Shown: positions 55,194-64,000 of the stretch, one piece after another
How positions within the stretch are numbered: position 1 is the stretch's first letter
How the letters are laid out: every line of letters begins with the position of its first letter
NCBI GenBank assembly: GCA_022410635.1
Contig: JAJVDF010000376.1
Location: 479,807-543,806, forward strand
Source of the DNA: Tretioscincus oriximinensis
Lineage: Eukaryota > Chordata > Lepidosauria > Squamata > Gymnophthalmidae
Reading direction: 5' to 3'
Length of the DNA: 64,000 nt
The notes under the pieces: generated by a model
What the model saw: only the letters and a program-made list of their open reading frames with translations
What the model was told of the DNA's origin: nothing
Database searches by the model: none
Translations under genes and position numbers: made by a program

Positions 55194-55506
55194 ACTGCCT
55201 TCTTTTCAGAGAAATAGCCGTGTTAGTCTAGCAGAAAGTCCAGCAAAGGGGCTAGCAGCACTTTGAGACTAACTTGAGAAAAGTGGTTGGCATAAGCTTT
55301 CGTAGACAGGTCTACTTCTTCAGATGCTGAGGGACTAGTGCCAGGGTCAGGTATTTATAGGGAAATTTCCCTATAAATACCTGACCCTGGCACTAGTCCC
55401 TCAGCATCTGAAGAAGTAGACCTGTCTACGAAAGCTTATGCCAACCACTTTTCTCAAGTTAGTCTCAAAGTGCTGCTAGCCCCTTTGCTGGACTGCCTTC
55501 TTTTCA
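55194..55506. mobile_element. fold-back element, copy D: perfect 258-bp palindrome
   Basis: 55237-55494 equals its own reverse complement (129-bp arms, centre GGGAAATTTCCC, no spacer) by direct comparison. Left of it is the unpaired CAGAGAAATAGCCGTGTTAG end. ACTGCCTTCTTTTCA is repeated exactly at 55194-55208 and 55492-55506. Confidence 0.9.
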
Positions 55507-56205
55507 TCCATGTAAACAGCTCAGGCAAGGCTAGAACTATAGCCTTCTTGCTTCATGAAGCCACTAGTTTGGCTCCACTAATACTTGCTCTTCCAGTTTT
55601 CTTTTCAGTGCATGCTGCTTTTTCCACATGCGCATAGTTCGCGACATCCGTGGGACAGTTGTGTGGAGTGCGCTTAGTGCATTCACATAACACTATAAGC
55701 TGGAGTTTTCATTTTCTGATAGACCACATTACGGCAGAAGGAGTCTTCATTATTTTTTGAAGGGGAATGATGAATAGTCATAGCCCCTTCCTATTCATTT
55801 GAATGGGTATTATGTGTTAGTCGAATCTCTGATGTAGTTTTGTTTTTTCCCTTTTTTACTTTTACTTCCTAGTTTTCAAATTGCTTTCCCTGCTGGCAGG
55901 CTCCATCGGCATGATGCTCTATTGGCTCCTATTGGTCTGCGTCTCTCTGCAGGCGGAGCTCAGCCTGTAGTATTCAACCANTCGCTTTCTATTTGAACCT
56001 GTTTTAGTTCTTTGCTTCCTACCAAAGTTGGTTCATAACTTCTGGTCTTATTTCTTGCCTTATTTCTATCAGTAAAATATCCACATGGATAATTGACTCT
56101 CCTCTCATTTCCTGGATTACAAGCTCTGAATCCTAACATTATGCTTTGGTATGTCCCACAGTTAAGGCATGACTTACCTCCTAAATCCAGGGAAAGGAAT
56201 ACCCC

Positions 56206-56638
56206 ATTATCATACTTACCTGTGGGGTGGTGCTCCTGGATCTAGGAGGTAAGTCATGCCGCCCACCTCTGTCAGCTATGGCTCTCTGCTGGTATGTTCA
56301 AGGTTTTCAAGACTACACTGCCTCATTCTATAGAGGCCACTTACCATACCTGTTTTCAGTCGACTCCCTATAGTTGGTTCTTGACAATCATTATTCTCTG
56401 AAATAAATAATCACTAAAGTACCATTTCATCTTGGTTCATAATATAGGTTTTTATGGTTCTGTACTTCACACATCCAGAAGGACTGGGAATATGGCTGCC
56501 TCTGAGGACTTTTTAAGGTCTTTGGAGGTGGGGCTTCTGTTGCTGCAGCCAATCAGGAATCTCCCACAGTTAAGGCATAACTTACCTCCTAGATCCAGGA
56601 ACACCACCCCACAGGTAAGTATGATAATGGGATGTTCN
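56206..56638. mobile_element. DNA element with ~60-bp terminal inverted repeats
   Basis: The left end (CCCCATTATCATACTTACCT, GTGGGGTGGTGCTCCTGGAT) is mirrored at 56576-56638. A further partial inverted copy of the inner TIR lies at 56155-56191. The TIR contains CAGGTAAGTAT- and GAGGTAAGT-like text. Non-coding; superfamily not assigned. Confidence 0.6.
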
Positions 56639-57029
56639 TACACACACACATTAACCATAAACTCTCAGAGTGGATTACAATTAAAAACAACAACATGAAA
56701 CAGAATAAAATAGAACAACTAAAGCAGAACAGTGCCTTCAAAGAGAGGGGAATTTTTGGCTTAGCTGAAGGCTTCCCTAGCTAAATAAAGCCTCCTCACT
56801 TTGTTAAAACATGAATTGAAATTCAGAAAGAGGAAGGAGTAAGGCTCAGGAGGTAGGGGCGAGGGGACAGGGGCATTGAGAAGTCTACAACTGAGTAATC
56901 TGGATTGGGGAGGGGGGCATGGGCAGAGGGAGGGTGTGTGGCCTGATTTCAGGTGTGGCAGGTTGAGGTGTGGCCTTGTCAGGAGGGGGTGGCGTCTGGG
57001 TGTGGTAGAGGTGTGGCCCCAAGGTGAGG

Positions 57030-57385
57030 AGGGAATGTGGCTCCTAGGGTTAGTGGCAATTTCCCTGTTTTTTTCCTGAGAAAAAATAATAATAATAATT
57101 TTTAATATAATTTTTTTTAAAAAAATCACTAAGGGGCTNTGGCAACCAGGGCCAGCTCTTGACCACACCCTCCCCTCAGTAAAAAAAAAATGCAAATTTC
57201 TCACACCCTTCAAAAAATTCTCACGCACTTTTAAAAAATCTTGATTGCTTCGCAAATTTCTCCGATGGTGATTTCGAAGGGGTATGCATGTTGGTGTGTG
57301 ATTTTCATATTCATGAATATGCAAATTAGCATAAATANTAATTATCCCAGAATTAATTACCTCAGAAAATCTGATCAGTCTACAA
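57030..57385. mobile_element. hAT-like relative of the 1013-1392 element
   Basis: Shares GGGGCT.TGGCAACC, AAATTTCTCACACCC, AAAAAATTCTCACGCACTT, ATATTCATGAATATGCAAAT and TCAGAAAATCTGATCAGTCT with 1140-1392. Left end uncertain. It ends 140 bp before the Ser/Thr-rich exon. Confidence 0.5.
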
Positions 57386-57524
57386 ATATCCAAATGCCCC
57401 CTGGCAGAAAAAGGGTCAAACCCCACCCACCCCGCTCTGATCCTTTCCTAAAGCTATCCAATCTGCTTGGATCCTCTTGTGACTTTCCTATTCCAATGCC
57501 TGCTTCCCTTTGATTTCCTTCCAG

Positions 57525-57911
57525 AGTCCATTACTCTTTCGACCCATACCCATACCACACCCCCTGCAACGTTGTATCCCTCAGACATTCCTCTCCTCCC
57601 TCTGCCCCCCACAACCACCGCCCGGGTTCCTGAAACCGCCAGGACAGCTGTGGACCCCCGGCACACAGAGATCCAGCCCTCCTCTNAGAGCCACCCGGCA
57701 TCGAGGCCAACAACCACCACTCCTCGCCCGGCTACCACAGCTTGGACGACCCACAGCGTCCGGCAGTCGACCATCCGGCCCCTGTCCACTGCTCCAGTTG
57801 TTCCAGCCACCAGCCAGCCTGCTTATGTTGAGTCCGGCAGCGCTGAAGGTAGCGGAGACCCCGAAATTGGCATCAGCGGGGACCAGGAAGGCAGTGGCGT
57901 GAGCTCTGCTG
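57525..57911 (+). CDS. AGRN: AGRN exon: Ser/Thr/Pro-rich glycosaminoglycan region
   Basis: A 387-nt phase 1-1 exon, the largest here; acceptor TTCCTTCCAG, donor G|GTAAGT. The first ~100 residues are rich in Thr, Pro and Ser (THTHTTPPAT; PPTTTARVPETART; SRPTTTTPRPATTAWTTH), typical of a mucin-like O-glycosylated stalk. The last ~30 residues carry Ser-Gly sites in acidic context (ESGSAEGSGDPE, ISGDQEGSGVSS), fitting the second glycosaminoglycan cluster known in agrin between FS9 and SEA. Sequence similarity to other agrins is low outside the SG cluster, as expected for a stalk. The N at 57686 makes an NAG codon; only T there would be a stop. The exon is GC-rich relative to its flanks. Confidence 0.93.
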
Positions 57912-58029
57912 GTAAGTTGGCATTACACTTGACCTCCAAATAGGCATCTTGTCTTTCTTGTTGGGCACATGGAGATTATGTCTCAGCCTAAGGATCTAAG
58001 CAGAAGGATTCAGGAAGAAATGCAAGGGC

Positions 58030-58215
58030 CTACATTTGAACAAGGAAAACGGGATGGGAGGAATATGTCTGGGCTACAGCACATGTGAAAAAGACCTGAG
58101 TGCATTGGTAGATCACAGACTGAACGTGAGTCAACAGTGTGAAGCAACTGCAAAAAANGCAAACACAGTCCTGCGGTGTATTAAGAGAAGCAGAATCTTG
58201 ATCACGTGAAGTGAT
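58030..58215 (+). mobile_element. CR1 coding fragment (sense), older subfamily
   Basis: TGTGAAAAAGACCTGAGTGC, GACTGAACGTGAGTCAACAG, AACTGCAAAAAANGCAAACA and GGTGTATTAAGAGAAGCAGA correspond to the CR1 'EKDLG...LVDH.LN.SQQC...AKKAN' region. Confidence 0.65.
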
Positions 58216-58449
58216 TATTGTTCCCGGCTGGACACATGGGTGCATTGTGCAGTCGGCTGGTTTGCATGGAGGATGGGCAGGAACCGTTCCACACGTCCTA
58301 CTGTGATTTTGCATGCAAGGGGACAGGTTTGCTTCCCCTGTCCTTCATGGGATCGGGGGTAAAGGTGTGGGAGGGATGGAGTTGGGGGGCTTGCAGTGGG
58401 GGAATGTTACAAATATCAAAATGGCCCTTTGCATGAAAAAGGTTCCCCA

Positions 58450-59445
58450 CCCCTGATCTAGATGCTCATTTCCAATACGAATATAAGGAAAATATAAGTG
58501 GCAAATGCACTTCAACTTAAGCAAGTGCAAGGTCATGCATATTGGGGCAAAGAACCCAAACTACTCCTACCACCTGATGGGAACCAAGATTTCTGTGACC
58601 GAGCAAGAAAAGGATCTTGGGGTGTTGGTGGACAATTCAATGAAAATGTCAACCCAGTGTGCAGCAGCTGCAAAAAAGGCAAATTCCATGTTGGGGATAA
58701 CTAGGAAAGGAATCGAAAACAAGTCAGCAAATGTTATTTTGCCTCTTTATTAATCTGTGTTGAGGCCACATTTGGAATCCTGTGTTCAATTCTGGTCACC
58801 ACATCTCAAGAGGGATATTTTGGAACTGGAGAAGGTGCANAAAAGGGCAACAAAAATGATCAAGGTCTGGAGCACCTCCCTTACGAAGCAAGGCTGCAAT
58901 GTCTAGGCCTCTTCAGCCTTGAAAGGAGACGTTTGAGGGGTGATCTGATTGAAGTNTACAAAATCATGCATGGGATGGACAGGGTGAATAGAGAAAAAAT
59001 GTTTTCTCTATCACACAACACAAGGACCAGAGGGCACTCCTTAAAACTGTTGGGTAGAAAAGTGAGAACAGACAAAGGACAGTATTTTTTCACCCAGAGG
59101 GTCATCGGCCTGTGGAATTTACTTCCTGAAGAAGTAGTGGTGGCTAACAGCTTAGATAGTTTCAAGACAGGACTAGATAGGTTTATGGACACCAAGGGTA
59201 TAAATGGATACTAGGATGTATGTCTGGATGTTGCCTCCGGGATGGAGCAACAGGCAAGACTCCAGAAATACCATTTGCGAGGAGCCATGAACAGGTCATA
59301 AACAAAAGCATATTTTGCTTTCCTCTGTTCAGGCTGCCCAGGTGCATCTGGTGGGCCTCTGCGTGACACAGAATGCTGGACTTGATGGGCTGTGGCCTGA
59401 NCCAGNATGGCTCTTCTTATGATGTTCTTATGTTCTTATGAACCT
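58450..59445 (+). mobile_element. CR1 LINE 3' part (sense)
   Basis: Coding remnant HFNLSKCKVMHIGAKNPNYS, ISVTEQEKDLGVLVDNSMKM, then RVIGLWNLLPEE and a complete 3' end with GGATGGAGCAACAGGCAAGA, GGTGGGCCTCTGCGTGACAC and TTCTTATG repeats. Frameshifts present; defective. Very similar to 15030-15945. Confidence 0.85.
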
Positions 59446-59635
59446 TGCATTCTTCTTACACTATGATCCACTAGTTGCTTCTGCACTTCTCAAGCAGACG
59501 GTTAAGGTGAAACCATCACCTCTTCTCAGCGCCCTACAAACAGCCTCCCTGATTCTGCCCACATGGCCCCAATTTCTTCCCCAGGATTCACAGTTACTCT
59601 ACATAGCAGCCTTTCTTCTCCTTATTGCCATACAG

Positions 59636-59770
59636 GGGACGAGCAGATAGATGAAGCCAAAGTCACGGGCAGCCCAGTGATCGAGAGAGCGACCTGTTAC
59701 AACACCCCCCTGGGTTGCTGCTCCGACGGCAAGACCCCTGCTGCTGACGCAGAAGGCAGCAACTGCCCAG
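59636..59770 (+). CDS. AGRN: AGRN exon: pre-SEA segment with neurotrypsin-type site
   Basis: A 135-nt phase 1-1 exon with acceptor TTGCCATACAG and donor G|GTAAAT. It encodes DEQIDEAKVTGSPVIERATC, YNTPLGCCSDGKTPAADAEG, SNCP. The motif CYNTPLGCCSDGKTxxxDAEGSNCP is a clear agrin signature and resembles the Cys linker exon at 32502-32615. Val-Ile-Glu-Arg|Ala-Thr-Cys-Tyr corresponds to the agrin alpha-cleavage site of the synaptic protease neurotrypsin (PRSS12), with Glu at P2 and Arg at P1. The exon's last base plus the next exon encode Ala (NCP|ATKVFQ). Confidence 0.96.
59683..59694 (+). other. predicted neurotrypsin alpha-cleavage site in agrin
   Basis: Codons GAG-AGA|GCG-ACC give Glu-Arg|Ala-Thr, with the scissile bond between 59688 and 59689. 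In mammalian agrin the alpha site lies in the same place, just before Cys-Tyr-Asn. Conservation of P2 Glu and P1 Arg is seen here; cleavage itself is inferred from the mammalian protein. Confidence 0.7.
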
Positions 59771-62929
<3,159 letters not shown>

Positions 62930-62930
<1 letters not shown>

Positions 62931-63510
62931 CCAAGCTCAGTCCAAGGTGTTAATGTTGGTTTAGAAGGTCCTAAATAGCTTGGTCCAAGAAATACCTAAA
63001 GAGAAGTCTCCTCCTACACACATACCATACTCACAGCTGGTTAAGTTCTTTTGGTGAAGTCCTCTTAACTGTCACCAGTTAAAAGGGCATGGCCATGTGG
63101 GAGGAACCTTCTGAAGTGCACCAGACACTCCCACTGTATGTGAATGGACATTTGGTGAAGAACTACCTGTTGCTATTGGTTGAGAGAATAACTTCCTCTC
63201 CCCATTTTTTATAACACTTTTTATTGTGATCCTGAGATACTGGTATAAATAAATAAATAAGTACAATTTGCTACCGAGGCCAATTTGAGGTATTTAACCT
63301 ATAAGGCTCTACATAACTTGGGGCTCAAAGTATCTAAAGGAAGACCTTCTCCCTTGTGGTACGTCAATCACCATCTCTATTTGCAATCAGAAAATGCTTG
63401 AAGGTGCCCCTCTATAACCTCGTCTTTGGCTGAAAAAATGGCTCTCCCTTCCCTGCTTTCAGATGTTGTTTTAATGTCTAAATTTGGTTTTTAGTGTTAA
63501 CTGCCCTGAG
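62930..63510 (+). mobile_element. two LINE-like coding remnants (L2/CR1-like)
   Basis: AAGGTCCTAAATAGCTTGGT and AAGGCTCTACATAACTTGGG followed by ATCTAAAGGAAGACCTTCTC resemble the 'K.LN.LGP.Y' C-terminal coding block of old LINEs; two pieces in tandem. Confidence 0.4.
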
Positions 63511-63689
63511 ACCTTCAGGTATACATAGGTGTAATTTGCCCCTCTGCCCATTTGAGGAGAGTGAGCAAAGGCCCAGGGACAAGGGAATTATACAACTGGG
63601 TAATGTTAGAGATTTTTTGCAGAAGGTACGAAGTCCTAAGTGCTGCCCTTTACCTTTTGCCCTTCTACCTGGTTTGGCTGGATCTGTAG

Positions 63690-63804
63690 CTAGATGAACT
63701 TTTCCGCAACTCCGACGTCAAGAAGGATTTCAAGAGCATCCGTGTGAGGGACCTCGGCCAGAGCAATGCTGTACGAGTGATTGTGGAGGCCCATTTTGAC
63801 CCAG
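63690..63804 (+). CDS. AGRN: AGRN exon: second part of the SEA domain
   Basis: A 115-nt exon, phase 0 to phase 1; acceptor GATCTGTAG, donor G|GTGAGC. It encodes [38 protein letters not shown]. It continues the SEA domain (L-D-[DE][11 protein letters not shown]). It is the last exon in the window; the next exon, expected to continue SEA, lies beyond 64000. Confidence 0.97.
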
Positions 63805-64000
63805 GTGAGCCTCAACTTCACACCTCACAACTGTTAAGCACCTGGAGAAGGAACTGTCTGCTTCTGCCAGGGCTGGGTAGTCAAACCATGTGGACTTTGT
63901 GGCTCAACGAAAGCAACAGGGCTTACTGCATGTGGGCCTTCTGGTCTATGTTTTTGAGAAAAGTGGCAAAGTTGGTTCACAAGGACGGTAGGGGCAGGAA
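63805..64000. other. start of the next AGRN intron
   Basis: Intron sequence after the second SEA exon's GTGAGC donor; nothing further recognised before the window ends. Confidence 0.7.

Larger units (their letters stand above)
53438..57524. other. FS9 to Ser/Thr-rich intron (4.1 kb)
   Basis: Holds a ~101-bp tandem repeat, the perfect palindrome, the TIR element with splice-donor-like ends, and a hAT-like relative. 53438-54180, 54875-55190 and 55507-56150 are otherwise unremarkable. Confidence 0.6.
57912..59635. other. intron before the pre-SEA exon (1.7 kb)
   Basis: Mostly two sense CR1 pieces (58030-58215, 58450-59445). 58216-58449 and 59446-59635 hold nothing else recognised. Confidence 0.65.

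Noticed and set aside
56206..56230. U1 snRNA pseudogene (ATACTTACCTG match)
   Set aside because: Only the first 11 nt match well; the remainder is the element's inverted repeat, not U1 stem-loop I.

Overview
This window is a stretch of vertebrate nuclear DNA, most likely from a lizard or snake. Short exons with canonical splice sites sit in long introns full of repeats. The repeats include CR1, L1 and BovB LINE remnants, SINEs resembling the squamate Sauria family, a second tRNA-headed SINE ending in (TTC)n, and hAT-like and mariner-like non-autonomous elements. BovB together with Sauria-type SINEs is the main reason for suggesting Squamata. Species cannot be determined.

The only gene I can support is the central part of AGRN (agrin) on the + strand. 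Fourteen exons (3202-63804) join in one uninterrupted frame of 2289 nt (763 codons). Using human numbering they encode follistatin/Kazal-like domains FS5 (3202-3423), FS6 (18468-18662), FS7 (21633-21833) and FS8 (29770-29915 plus 31164-31269). These are followed by a Cys-containing linker (32502-32615), laminin-EGF domains LE1 (38924-39088) and LE2 (51916-52059), FS9 (52862-52986 plus 53332-53437), the Ser/Thr/Pro-rich glycosaminoglycan region (57525-57911), the pre-SEA segment with the neurotrypsin-type E-R|A site (59636-59770), and the first part of the SEA domain (62147-62274, 63690-63804). The N-terminal NtA domain with FS1-4 and the C-terminal EGF/LamG region lie outside the window. A 36-nt phase 1-1 candidate microexon with strong splice signals lies at 41609-41644, between LE1 and LE2.

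The remaining ~96% is intron. Its most unusual component is a set of fold-back (palindromic) repeats. One copy (55237-55494) is a perfect 258-bp palindrome with no spacer, flanked by a 15-bp direct repeat. Related copies at 17967-18194, 22045-22525 and 38268-38362 share the same asymmetric design, and single arms of the family form a head-to-tail array at 12489-12960. Other inverted-repeat elements are a GAT-loop hairpin (37878-38251), hAT-like MITEs with 8-bp target duplications (278-482, 23299-23501), a mariner-like MITE pair (25814-26262), and an element whose inverted ends carry consensus 5' splice sites (56206-56638). A 338-bp solo LTR with a 5-bp duplication (33037-33374) is inserted in a CR1 fragment.

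Isolated single N bases are scattered through the window, three of them in AGRN codons. All family assignments rest on reading motifs and recalled family features; no database search was run.
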